Shown here in pieces: positions 8,869 to 16,933 of a stretch of 64,000 nucleotides of DNA. The stretch comes from Myxococcales bacterium (lineage in GTDB: Bacteria > Myxococcota_A > Bradymonadia > UBA7976 > UBA1532). Both the position numbers and the translations under genes were made by a program. Below the pieces are notes generated by a model, which worked only from the letters and a program-made list of their open reading frames with translations, made no database searches and was not told where the DNA came from. Every line of letters starts with the position of its first letter. The stretch's first letter is position 1. The stretch covers positions 1 through 64,000 of the forward strand of contig JACKDP010000003.1 of assembly GCA_020633435.1 (NCBI GenBank), in the 5' to 3' direction.

Positions 8869-10367
8869 GAGGCCTTTCCCCCATCGCCCGGGCGGACGAG
8901 GTCGGACCAGTCGCCCCCGAGGGCGCGATGGAGCTGGATGCGCAGGGAGAGGAGCTGCCGCCGGGCGGCCAGCACGGCCTGCTCGACCTGCTGCACCGCC
9001 CCGAGGGCGCTGATGACGGGGAGGTAGTCGGTGACGCCCTCCAGGTAGCGCGCCTGGGCGTCCTGGAGGAGCTGGCGCAGCAGGGCCAGGCGGCCCTCCA
9101 GGGTGGCCAGGTGGGCGCGCTGCCGGGCCTCTTGCACGAGGGCGTCCTGCACCTCGCGCAGCGCCGTCAGCATGACCTTGCCGAGGGCCAGCACCCGCGC
9201 CTCCACCTCGGCCCGGGCCACCTCCACCTCGGCCTCGCGGCGGCCGCCGTCGAAGAGCGGGGCGACCAGGCTGCCGGCGATGCTCCAGACCCAGTCGTCG
9301 AGCAGCTTCTCCAGGTCGAAGGCCTGCAGGCCGACGCTGGCCTGGAGCCGCAGGGCGGGGTAGCGCTGCGCCACGGCCACGCCCACCCGCGCGTCGGCGG
9401 CGCGGATGCGCGCCTGGGCCGCCTGCACGTCCGGGCGCTGGCCCAGCACGGCGGCGGGCAGGCCGGTGGCCGGCAGCGGCGGCGGATCGGGGATGACGTC
9501 GGGGGCCGCCAGCGTCACGGCGCCGGGGGCCTCGCCCAGCAGCACCGCGATCTGGTTCTCCAGCACGACCTGCCGGGCCTCCACGAGCGGGATCTGGCTC
9601 TCCAGGCGCTGGATCTGGTCCTCCTGCTGGAGCAGATCGACGCTGCCGGCGAGGCCCTGGGCGAAGCGGAACTGCAGCAGCTCGAGCTGGCGCTGGTTGA
9701 GGGCGACCTGGTCGTCCAGCAGCCGGCGCAGGGCCCGCTGCTCGACCACGCCGTACCAGGCCTCCACCAGGCTGGCCGCCAGGCTCATGCCCAGGGCGCG
9801 CTGATCGAGGACGGCCGCGTCGACGTCGGCCTCGGCGGCCTCGGCCTGGGCCTCGATGCGGCCGAAGAGGTCCACCTCGTAGCTCGCCGCCAGCGAGGCC
9901 CGCCAGCTCGTGATCTCGGTGGACGGGTCGCGGCCCGGCAGGCTGAACGACGAGATCTGCTTGCTGCGGCTCACGTCGAGGGAGGCGTCCAGCGTGGGCC
10001 AGCGCGCCGAGCCCGCCTGGGTGGCGCGGACGCGGGCCTGGCGGACGCGGGCCCAGCCCTGGCGCAGATCCAGGTTGGCGGCCAGCAGGCGCTCGAGGTT
10101 CGCGTCGAGAGCGGCGTCTCCGAAGGCCGTCCACCAGCGGGGCGCGGCCGGGGCGGCGGCCGCCTCGCCCTCGGCCGCGAAGGCGGCGGGGACGACCACC
10201 GGGGCCTCGGTCGCGTCGCGGCGGACGTGGGGGTTGCAGCCAGCCAGGGCCACCGCCGCCAGGGCGAGCAGCCGGCGGCGCCGACGGGGGTGCGGGATGT
10301 TCACGGCGCAGCAGACGCCGCCCACCCCGCCCGGGTTGCAGGAAAAGTCGGGCCGTGGCGCAGACAT
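8865..10367 (-). CDS. Outer-membrane efflux lipoprotein (TolC/NodT family)
   Basis: About 500 residues with the two repeated outer-membrane efflux (OEP) halves: alpha-helical segments rich in Ala/Gln/Arg (WARVRQARVRATQAG, RALGMSLAASLVEAWYGVVEQRAL) and the second-half motif RPDVQAAQARIRAADARVGVA typical of NodT-type channels. A lipobox (LAAVALAGC) is visible after an Arg stretch. Two starts are possible. ATG at 10367 overlaps the pfk stop (TGATG) but gives a long, odd leader before the signal peptide. GTG at 10304 gives a compact lipoprotein signal. I report the longer form. It is the outer-membrane exit duct of the tripartite pump. Confidence 0.85.
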   Translation of the reverse strand: MSAPRPDFSCNPGGVGGVCCAVNIPHPRRRRRLLALAAVALAGCNPHVRRDATEAPVVVPAAFAAEGEAAAAPAAPRWWTAFGDAALDANLERLLAANLDLRQGWARVRQARVRATQAGSARWPTLDASLDVSRSKQISSFSLPGRDPSTEITSWRASLAASYEVDLFGRIEAQAEAAEADVDAAVLDQRALGMSLAASLVEAWYGVVEQRALRRLLDDQVALNQRQLELLQFRFAQGLAGSVDLLQQEDQIQRLESQIPLVEARQVVLENQIAVLLGEAPGAVTLAAPDVIPDPPPLPATGLPAAVLGQRPDVQAAQARIRAADARVGVAVAQRYPALRLQASVGLQAFDLEKLLDDWVWSIAGSLVAPLFDGGRREAEVEVARAEVEARVLALGKVMLTALREVQDALVQEARQRAHLATLEGRLALLRQLLQDAQARYLEGVTDYLPVISALGAVQQVEQAVLAARRQLLSLRIQLHRALGGDWSDLVRPGDGGKAS

Positions 10368-11464
10368 CAGAGCTTCAGCGCCCCGTCGATGACGTCGAAG
10401 ACGCGGGTGCGCCACTGCACCGTGGGGCTCTCCCCCGTCAGCAGGCGCCGCGTCTCGGCCAGCATGGTGTCGAGGGGGACGTGCCAGCAGCGCGGATCCA
10501 CCGCGGAGCGCGTGGCGTCGTCGGGGGTGAGGGCCGGGGCCCAGGCCACCATGGCGCGGGAGGCCCCGTAGATGAGCGCGCGCACCCCGGCGTGGCCCAG
10601 GCGGCTGGCCATCATGCGGTCGAAGGCCGTGGGCCGGCCGCCCCGGACGACGTGGCCCAGGACGGTGACGCGCACCTCCGTCTCCGCCACGTCCCCCGCG
10701 ATGGCCCGCAGGCGGGCGTCCACCCGGGCCTTGAGCTCCAGCGCCGGCAGCGCGACGCCCTCGGCCTTGATGATGAGCGCCCGGCGGCGCCCCGTCGGCC
10801 GGCGCCGCGCGGCGACGATGGCCTCGACGACGCGCTCCACATGGGCCTCGACGCTGCGTCCATCCTCGCGAAACAACACGAGATCTGCCCCGACGGCCAC
10901 GCTCGTCGCCATGGCCAGGTAGCCCGAGTCGCGGCCCATCACCTCGACGATGAAGGCGCGGTCATGGGCCGAGGCGGTGTCGGCGATGCGGTCGCAGGCC
11001 TCCATGATGGTGTTCATGGCGGTGTCGACGCCGATGGCCAGGCTGGTGACGCCGACGTCGTTGTCGATGGAGGCGGGCAGGCCGATGACGCGGGGGGCCT
11101 GGGGATCCTCGGCCAGGTCGGCGAGGCTCGCGGCCCCGGCGAGGGAGCCGTTGCCCCCGATGACGAGCACGGCGCCGATGCGGGCGTCGGCGAGGCGGCG
11201 GCGGGCGGTGGCGCGCCCCTCGGGCGTGGTGAACGGCAGGCAGCGCGTCGAGCCGAGCACCGTGCCGCCGTCGCGGATGATGCCGCCCACGTCGCCGGGC
11301 TCGAGGGGGCGAAACTCGCCCTCGATGAGGCCGGTGTAGCCGCGCTCGACCCCGAGCACCGTCCAGCCCTGGGCCACGCCCACCAGCGTGGCGGCGCGGA
11401 TGGCCGCGTTCATGCCGGGGGCGTCCCCCCCGCTCGTCAGGATCGCCAGTCGCTTCGGGGTCAT
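10367..11464 (-). CDS. pfkA: 6-phosphofructokinase
   Basis: A 365-residue PFK-A family protein catalysing phosphorylation of fructose 6-phosphate. Visible motifs are SGGDAPGMNA (residues 11-20), GGNGS (103-107), PASIDND (130-136, with the catalytic Asp retained), EVMGRDSGY and GHVVRGGRP. Two positions differ from the E. coli enzyme: the metal-binding GGDGS Asp is Asn (N105), and the Gly before TIDND is Ala (A131). Gly106 and the absence of Lys at 131 fit an ATP-type rather than a pyrophosphate-type enzyme. Its stop overlaps the TolC-like start by one base, so it appears to lead the efflux operon. The leader contains CTACGTTGCGC, also present upstream of def. Confidence 0.88.
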   Translation of the reverse strand: MTPKRLAILTSGGDAPGMNAAIRAATLVGVAQGWTVLGVERGYTGLIEGEFRPLEPGDVGGIIRDGGTVLGSTRCLPFTTPEGRATARRRLADARIGAVLVIGGNGSLAGAASLADLAEDPQAPRVIGLPASIDNDVGVTSLAIGVDTAMNTIMEACDRIADTASAHDRAFIVEVMGRDSGYLAMATSVAVGADLVLFREDGRSVEAHVERVVEAIVAARRRPTGRRRALIIKAEGVALPALELKARVDARLRAIAGDVAETEVRVTVLGHVVRGGRPTAFDRMMASRLGHAGVRALIYGASRAMVAWAPALTPDDATRSAVDPRCWHVPLDTMLAETRRLLTGESPTVQWRTRVFDVIDGALKL

Positions 11465-11562
11465 GGGTGCCTCGCCTGCCGCGTCTCCGGGCGCAACGTA
11501 GCAGAGCGTCCGGGCGGGCGACATTGCCCCCCGGTGAAGAAGTGTTGCGCTCGGCGTCGCGC

Positions 11563-12321
11563 TCAGGGGGCGGGGGCGAGCACCTGCGGCGTCCCCGTCT
11601 CGGGGTGGGGCAGCACGCGGACGGGCACGCCGTAGGCGGCCTCCAGCAGCGCCGGGGTGAGGACGTCGGCGGGCGCGCCGTCGGCCAGCACCCGGCCCCC
11701 GGCGATGAGGACGAGGCGGGGGAAGTAGAGCGCCGCCAGGTTCACGTCGTGCAGGACGGCCACCACCGTGAGGGACGCGTCGGTGCCGGCGAGGCGGGCG
11801 AGCAGGCCGGCGCGGTGGGCCAGATCGAGGTGGGCCGTGGGCTCGTCCAGCAGCAGGACGGCCGGCGTCTGGGCGAGGGCGCGGGCGAAGACGACGCGCT
11901 GGCGCTCCCCGCCGCTCAGGCGGGCCAGCGGGCGGTCGGCCAGGGCGGTCAGGCCGGCGTGCTCCAGCGCCCGGGCGATGGCGGCGGCGTCGGCGGGGGT
12001 CGGGCCGCGCCAGCCGCGGCGCCAGGGCAGGCGGCCGAGGGCCACCACCTCCCCCACCGTGAAGTCGGGGGCCGCGTCGGTGTCCTGGGGCACCCAGGCG
12101 AGGCGCCGCGCCCGCTCCCGGGCCGACCACGCCGTGAGCGGGCGGCCGTCCAGCCGCACCTCGCCGCCGCGCAGGGGCTGCAGGCCGGCCAGCGCCCGGA
12201 TGAGCGTCGTCTTCCCCGCCCCGTTGGGCCCCAGGATGGCCACCCGCTCCCCGGCCTCGATGGCCAGATCGAGCCCGGGGGCGAGCCCGAAGGGCACGGC
12301 GAGCTGGTGGGCGGCGATCAC
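11563..12321 (-). CDS. ABC transporter ATPase, vitamin B12/iron-chelate type (BtuD/FecE-like)
   Basis: A 252-residue ATPase with Walker A GPNGAGKTT (31-39), signature LSGGERQRV (about 134), Walker B LLLDEPTAHLD (about 154-164) and a switch-region His (LHDVNLA). Sequence features such as APDFTVGEVVALGR are typical of the BtuD/FhuC/FecE group. The GTG start overlaps the permease stop by 4 bp. It energises the BtuC-like permease from the cytoplasm. It is separated from pfk by 98 bp. Confidence 0.9.
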   Translation of the reverse strand: MIAAHQLAVPFGLAPGLDLAIEAGERVAILGPNGAGKTTLIRALAGLQPLRGGEVRLDGRPLTAWSARERARRLAWVPQDTDAAPDFTVGEVVALGRLPWRRGWRGPTPADAAAIARALEHAGLTALADRPLARLSGGERQRVVFARALAQTPAVLLLDEPTAHLDLAHRAGLLARLAGTDASLTVVAVLHDVNLAALYFPRLVLIAGGRVLADGAPADVLTPALLEAAYGVPVRVLPHPETGTPQVLAPAP

Positions 12322-13298
12322 GCGCGCAGGCTCCGGCGCAGCAGCACCAGGAAGAACGGCCCGCCGAGGGCGCCGGTGATGATGCCCACGGGCAGCTCGC
12401 CCACGACGACGCTGCGGGCCCCCAGGTCGGCGAGGATGAGCGTCGAGGCCCCCGCGAAGGCGGCGACGGGCAAGAGGCGGCGGTGGTCGGCGCCGGTGGC
12501 GAAGCGCACGGCGTGGGGGACGACCAGGCCCACGAAGCCGATGAGCCCGCTGAAGGCGACGGCGCCCGCGACGAGGACGGCGGTGGCCAGCAGGACGCGC
12601 GCCTTGGTGCGCTCGACGGGCACGCCCAGGCTGGCGGCGACGTCCTCCCCCAGCAGAAAGGCGTTGAGTTCCGAGACCTTGGACAACAGGAGCGCGGCGC
12701 CGACGGCGAGGCAGATCGCCACCGCCCCCACCTCCGACCAGCGGGCGCCGCCCAGGTGGCCCATCAGCCAGAGGAGCACGTCACCCGCGCGCTCCCGGGC
12801 GGCGAGCAGGACGGCGGAGAGGGCGGCCGACAGGGTGAGGCCGAGGGCGACGCCGGCGAGGAGCAGGCCCCCGAGGGGCATCACGCCGCCGACCTGGGCC
12901 AGGCGCCAGACGAGCACCGCCGCGATCGCGGCCCCGAGGAACGCCCCGGCGGGAGGCGCGGCGACGACGCCGGCGGCGCCGAAGACGAGGACGAGGGCCG
13001 CCCCGAGCGCGCCGCCCGCCGAGATGCCCAGCACATAGGGATCGGCCAGCGGGTTCTTGAACAGGCCCTGCAAGGCCGCGCCGGCGAGGGCGAGGGCGGC
13101 GCCGATGGTGGCGGCCAGGGCCACCCGCGGCAGGCGCAGGTCCAGGACGACGAGGCGGGTGTCGGCGTCCACGTCGAGGCCGAGGAGGGCGCGGGCGGCG
13201 TCGCCGAGGGCCACGGGCTCCTGGCCCACGGCGCAGGCCAGGGCCACCACCACCGGCAGGGCGGCGATGGCGACGGGCAGGGCGAGGGCGCGCCTCAC
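12318..13298 (-). CDS. ABC transporter permease, FecCD/BtuC family
   Basis: A 326-residue polytopic membrane protein with about ten hydrophobic helices. The family signatures are LRLPRVALAATIGAALALAGAALQGLFKNPLA, then DPYVLGISAGGALGAA, and FSGLIGFVGLVVPHAVRF near the cytoplasmic coupling helix. Its GTG start overlaps the stop of the binding-protein gene and its stop overlaps the ATPase start (4 bp each), giving a compact three-gene importer operon. It forms the homodimeric transmembrane channel. Confidence 0.92.
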   Translation of the reverse strand: MRRALALPVAIAALPVVVALACAVGQEPVALGDAARALLGLDVDADTRLVVLDLRLPRVALAATIGAALALAGAALQGLFKNPLADPYVLGISAGGALGAALVLVFGAAGVVAAPPAGAFLGAAIAAVLVWRLAQVGGVMPLGGLLLAGVALGLTLSAALSAVLLAARERAGDVLLWLMGHLGGARWSEVGAVAICLAVGAALLLSKVSELNAFLLGEDVAASLGVPVERTKARVLLATAVLVAGAVAFSGLIGFVGLVVPHAVRFATGADHRRLLPVAAFAGASTLILADLGARSVVVGELPVGIITGALGGPFFLVLLRRSLRA

Positions 13299-14167
13299 GG
13301 GCCTTGCAGCGTGGTGGCCAGCCAGGCGAGCCCCTGCACCATGCGGGGGCCGGGACGGGCGAGCCAGTCGGGATCGGGGACGTGGTAGACGCGGCCGTCG
13401 CGGGCCGCGGGCGTGGCCGAGAGGCCGGGGCGCTCGCCCCCGCGGATGGCGGCCGCGCTGGCCGCCGAGCCGACGATGATCACCTCAGGGCGGGCGAGGA
13501 CGAGCGTCTCCAGCGGCACCACCGGCCACGGCCCGGCCTCGGGGCGCAGGACGTTCTCGCCGCCGGCGCGGCGCAGCAGGTCCCCCACAAAGGTGGCGGG
13601 GCCGGCGCCGGTCACCGGGTCGTGCCAGACCTCGTAGAAGACGCGGCGCGGGGGGGTGGCCGGGTGGATGGCGGCCAGGTCGGCCTCCAGGCGGCTGGCC
13701 AGGGCCTCGCCCTTCGCCGGCGCGCCCAGGGCCTGCCCCAGCAGGCGCACGTCGGCCACGGCCGCCGCCGCGGTGGCCGGCTGCAGCACCAGCACCGGGA
13801 TGCCCCGGGCGGTGAGCGTCTCGCGCAGGTCCGCGTGCCCCTCGATCATCAGCACCAGATCGGGCCGGGTGAGGAGGATGCGCTCCAGCTCGGGCGGGAA
13901 GAGGCCGCCGACGCTGGGCACGCGGGCCGCCTCGGGCGGGGCGTCGCAGGCGTCGGTGCGGCCGACGAGGCGGTCACCGGCGCCGAGGGCGAAGACCCAC
14001 TCGGTGTTGGACGGGGCCAGGGAGAGGACGCGCGCCGGGCGGGCCGGCACCACCACGGCCCGCCCCAGATCGTCGACGAGCGGCGTCCCGGCAGGCGGCG
14101 CGGGCGGCGGAGAGGTGCAGGCCAGCGCGATCCAGCACAGCCCCAGGGTGGCCAGCGCGCGCGTCAT
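13295..14167 (-). CDS. Periplasmic binding lipoprotein, probably cobalamin (BtuF-like)
   Basis: A 290-residue class III (helical-backbone) solute-binding protein with a lipoprotein signal ending in IALAC (Cys17). Motifs shared with BtuF are VLSLAPSNTEWVFALGAGDRLVGRT, the CDAPPEAARVPSVGG stretch (compare CDYPPEA...VGG in BtuF) and a segment starting YEVWHDPVTGAGPATFVGDLL. These favour corrinoid over siderophore binding. No cobalamin riboswitch can fit in or is seen in the 71 bp upstream, so the substrate remains an inference. It is the first gene of the importer operon. Confidence 0.85.
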   Translation of the reverse strand: MTRALATLGLCWIALACTSPPPAPPAGTPLVDDLGRAVVVPARPARVLSLAPSNTEWVFALGAGDRLVGRTDACDAPPEAARVPSVGGLFPPELERILLTRPDLVLMIEGHADLRETLTARGIPVLVLQPATAAAAVADVRLLGQALGAPAKGEALASRLEADLAAIHPATPPRRVFYEVWHDPVTGAGPATFVGDLLRRAGGENVLRPEAGPWPVVPLETLVLARPEVIIVGSAASAAAIRGGERPGLSATPAARDGRVYHVPDPDWLARPGPRMVQGLAWLATTLQGP

Positions 14168-14178
14168 GTCCCCTCCGG

Positions 14179-14208
14179 TTGTTCAAGGTTTGGAGACTCT
14201 GATACAAG
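14179..14208 (+). promoter_or_regulatory. Possible sigma-70-type promoter for the lipoprotein at 14239
   Basis: TTGTTC (14179-14184) and TACAAG (14203-14208) are separated by 18 bp. The -10 matches TATAAT at four positions, the -35 only at TTG. The stretch is AT-richer than its surroundings and ends about 30 bp before an ATG preceded by AAGGGGAGAGG. The match is weak. Confidence 0.25.
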
Positions 14209-14238
14209 CTGCGTCCGGCTGCCAAGGGGAGAGGCAAG

Positions 14239-14706
14239 ATGAAGGCGCGCTACCTGTTCATGTTCTGCCTGAGCGCGACGCTGGTCGCCTGCGACGATGG
14301 CTCGGATCCCGCCGATCCGGGGGACGGGGGCGTGGACGCCGCCCCCATGACGGGCTTCCCCCTGGCGGGGAGCTGGGTGGACGAGTTCGGCACCGAGCAC
14401 GCGATCACCGAGACGAGCTGGGTCCAGACGGCGGGGGGCATGGCCTCCACGTTCGAGCTGCTGGACGTCGACACCGAGGAGGGGCGCATCATCGCGGCCA
14501 ACGACGCGGCCAACCCGTTCAACCCCGGGCTGTTCAGCCGGTTCGACTACGTCGACACCGGGGCCGACCTGTTCTACTGCCAGGCCGCCTTCGACGCCGC
14601 GACCGTCGAGGCCGCCGCGGCCGCCGCGCCCTCGGACACGACGGACCCGGCCACCAGCGGGTGCGGGGGCATGTTCCCCTGGACGCGGCTGCTGCCGGCC
14701 AACTGA
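14239..14706 (+). CDS. Lipoprotein of unknown function
   Basis: A 155-residue lipoprotein: MKARYLFMFCLSATLVAC gives lipobox LVAC with Cys18, followed by an Asp/Pro/Gly-rich linker (DDGSDPADPGDGG) as in many myxobacterial outer-membrane lipoproteins. The body is acidic, with motifs GSWVDEFGTEHAITETSW and an Ala-rich stretch, and two Cys near the end (FYCQAAF, SGCGGMF). A strong Shine-Dalgarno sequence (AAGGGGAGAGG) precedes the ATG. No family is recognised. It is divergent from the B12-type importer and ends 7 bp from the convergent redoxin gene. Confidence 0.75.
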   Translation: MKARYLFMFCLSATLVACDDGSDPADPGDGGVDAAPMTGFPLAGSWVDEFGTEHAITETSWVQTAGGMASTFELLDVDTEEGRIIAANDAANPFNPGLFSRFDYVDTGADLFYCQAAFDAATVEAAAAAAPSDTTDPATSGCGGMFPWTRLLPAN

Positions 14707-14713
14707 CCGGGCG

Positions 14714-15259
14714 TCAGCCGCCGTCCGCGGCCTCGGCGATGGCGGCCTCGATGTGCTGCACGATGTCGGCCTGGTTCGAGGCTGGCAGCCCCACCGTCAC
14801 CGAGGCCACGCGGCCGTCGCGGCCCACCACCACCATCGTCGGGATGGCCCGCACGTTGTAGGTCGTGCTGACCGTCTGCCGGTCGTCGTCCAGCAGCACC
14901 GGGAAGTCGAGCTTGCGCTGCCCCAGCCACCGCTTCAGGGCGTCGGCGCGCTTGCTGCCCCGGTCCGTGTTCACCGTCGCGATGTAGATGCCGGCGTCGC
15001 CCTTGTGGCGGGCGGCCACCTCCTGCACGGCGGGCAGCGTCATCTTGCAGGGCCCGCACCACGTGGCCCAGAAGTCGAGCACCACCACCTGGCCGCGGTG
15101 ATCGGCCAGGGAGAAGGTGCCGCCCTCGAGCAGATCCACCGAGAAGTCGGGGGCGTCCCCGCCGACCCGGGGCCCGCCGCCGCGCTGGCCGGCCGTCAGC
15201 GTCCAGGCGAGGGCGCCGACCACCGCGGCGATGCCGATCCAGCGGAGGGTGGACTTCAT
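14714..15259 (-). CDS. TlpA/ResA-like thiol-disulfide oxidoreductase
   Basis: A 181-residue membrane-anchored thioredoxin-fold protein. An N-terminal signal anchor (residues 7-24) is followed by the redoxin entry DAPDFSVDLLEGGTFSLADH and the active site WATWCGPCK (Cys68, Cys71). The cis-Pro region reads YNVRAIPTMVVVGRDG. Such proteins reduce periplasmic disulfides, for example on apocytochrome c or cupredoxin centres. A GGGAG ribosome binding site precedes the ATG. It stands alone between the peptide-binding lipoprotein and a convergent gene. The nearby multiheme cytochrome c gene (31628) is one possible client. Confidence 0.88.
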   Translation of the reverse strand: MKSTLRWIGIAAVVGALAWTLTAGQRGGGPRVGGDAPDFSVDLLEGGTFSLADHRGQVVVLDFWATWCGPCKMTLPAVQEVAARHKGDAGIYIATVNTDRGSKRADALKRWLGQRKLDFPVLLDDDRQTVSTTYNVRAIPTMVVVGRDGRVASVTVGLPASNQADIVQHIEAAIAEAADGG

Positions 15260-15326
15260 CGGGAGCTCCCAGGCGGCCGGGCCGCGTCATGTGCCGCGGA
15301 AGGATGCGGGCTCGGGGCCATCGGGT

Positions 15327-16868
15327 TCAATCCCAGCGGGCCTGCCACAGGCCGAAGAGGCTGGCGCTGGGCAGGGCCCGGTAGCCGCGCAGGCCGGCGC
15401 GGCGCACCACGATGACGTCCTCGTGCCAGAGGCTCAGGTAGGGCTGATCCTCGGCCAGCTTCGCCTGGATGCGCCCGTAGATGGCCCGCCGCGCCGCCGG
15501 ATCGGGCTCGGCGCGGCCGGCGTCGATGAGGGCGTCCACCGTGGCGTCGTGGTAGGCGCCGCGGTTGCCCCCGCGGTTGGGCTCGTCGGGGGTGGGGATG
15601 CGGTCGCCATGGAAGATCCAGTTGAAGAAGTGGGGCTCGCCGCCGCCCTGCCACTGGAGCATGTACAGGTCGAAGTTGCCGCCCTTCACGTCGGCCAGCA
15701 GCGTGCCCGTCTCCAGTGGCTGCACCGCCACCTCGACCCCGACCTGGGCCAGATCGTGGGCGATGAGGGTGGCCAGGTTGCGGCGGAACTTGTCGGCCGA
15801 GACCTTCAGCGTCACCGAGAAGCGGGGCCCGCCGCCCGCCGGCCGGGGGTGGCCGGCGGCGTCGAGCAGGCGCTCCGCCTCGGCAGGATCCCATTTGATA
15901 TCGGGCACTTCGGGATTGTAGGCCCAGTGCTGGGCCGGCAGCAGCCCGGTGGCCGGGCGCGCCGTCCCCCGGAACTTGTGGGCGATGAGGCTGGCCCGGT
16001 TCACGGCGTGGGCGAAGGCCCGCCGCACCCGCACATCGTCGAGGGGCGCGCGGCGCAGGTTGTAGGCCACGTAGCTGTAGCCCGCCCCCGGCGTCGTCTC
16101 CACCGCCAGCTCGGGGCGGTCGCGCAGGGCGTCCGCCAGCCGGGGCGTCACCTGGTTCTGGGCCAGATCCGCCGCCCCCCCGAGCAGCGCCAGCACCCGC
16201 GTGTTCTGGTCGGCCACGGTGCGGAAGACCAGCCAGGGCATCGTCGGGCGGCCCCGCCAGTAGCCCTCGTGGCGTGCCAGCACCACCTCGCGCTCCCCCG
16301 CCCGCTCGGCCAGCCGGTACGGGCCGGCCCCCACGTCTCGCCGCAGCGCGCCGTCGGGGCCGAGGGCCGCGCGGGGCAGGACGCCCACCGACAGATCCGA
16401 CAGGAACGGGGCGTGGGGCTCGCTCAGGGTGATGCGCAGGTGCTTCGGCCCCAGCACCTCCATGGTGGCGATGCGGGCGTACAGGTCGCGGAAGGGGCTC
16501 TTGAACGCCGGGTCGCGGATGCTCTCGTAGGTGGCCACCACGTCGTCCGCCGTGACGGGGCTGCCGTCGTGGAAGGTGGCGTCGTCGCGCAGGGTGATGT
16601 CGTAGACGGCCGGGGCCGGGCGGTCGATGCGCGCCGCCAGGGCGGGCCGCGGCTCCCCGGCCTCGTTCTGCACGCTCACCACCCCCTCGTGCACCAGCTC
16701 GATGAGCTTGGCGGGCCAGGCGCGGGTGTTGAGGCGGGGGTCGAGGCTGCCCTTGATGGTCTCGGGCAGCAGGACGACCACCCGGGCGTCCGCGGGGAGG
16801 GCGTCGGCCATCGTCCGGGTGTCCCGGCACCCGGCGGTGATCAGCGAGAGGAGGAGCAGCCAGCGCAC
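15327..16868 (-). CDS. Peptide-type ABC transporter substrate-binding lipoprotein (SBP_bac_5)
   Basis: A 513-residue family 5 solute-binding protein. The GTG start gives the signal MRWLLLLSLITAGC with lipobox ITAGC. Hallmarks include GSLDPRLNTRAWPAKLIELVHEGVV, the core stretch YDITLRDDATFHDGSPVTADDVVATYESIRD and RAIYGRIQAKLAEDQPYLSLWHEDVIVV. The family binds oligopeptides, dipeptides, nickel complexes or other small solutes in the periplasm. No permease or ATPase genes are adjacent, so it is an orphan binding protein here. It is divergent from dacB with 65 bp between the starts. Confidence 0.88.
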   Translation of the reverse strand: MRWLLLLSLITAGCRDTRTMADALPADARVVVLLPETIKGSLDPRLNTRAWPAKLIELVHEGVVSVQNEAGEPRPALAARIDRPAPAVYDITLRDDATFHDGSPVTADDVVATYESIRDPAFKSPFRDLYARIATMEVLGPKHLRITLSEPHAPFLSDLSVGVLPRAALGPDGALRRDVGAGPYRLAERAGEREVVLARHEGYWRGRPTMPWLVFRTVADQNTRVLALLGGAADLAQNQVTPRLADALRDRPELAVETTPGAGYSYVAYNLRRAPLDDVRVRRAFAHAVNRASLIAHKFRGTARPATGLLPAQHWAYNPEVPDIKWDPAEAERLLDAAGHPRPAGGGPRFSVTLKVSADKFRRNLATLIAHDLAQVGVEVAVQPLETGTLLADVKGGNFDLYMLQWQGGGEPHFFNWIFHGDRIPTPDEPNRGGNRGAYHDATVDALIDAGRAEPDPAARRAIYGRIQAKLAEDQPYLSLWHEDVIVVRRAGLRGYRALPSASLFGLWQARWD

Positions 16869-16933
16869 CGGCGCATCATGGCGCGGCGGCCGAAGATTGG
16901 AAACCGGGCGCCGAGGGCGCTATGTAGGCCCCC

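Noticed and set aside
14168..14238. Cobalamin riboswitch upstream of the B12-type importer
   Set aside because: Only 71 bp separate the two divergent starts, too short for the roughly 200-base element, and no B12-box-like sequence is seen.
16897..16926. TTGGAA - 18 bp - TATGTA as a dacB promoter
   Set aside because: The -10 matches at only three positions and the start site would fall at the ATG itself.
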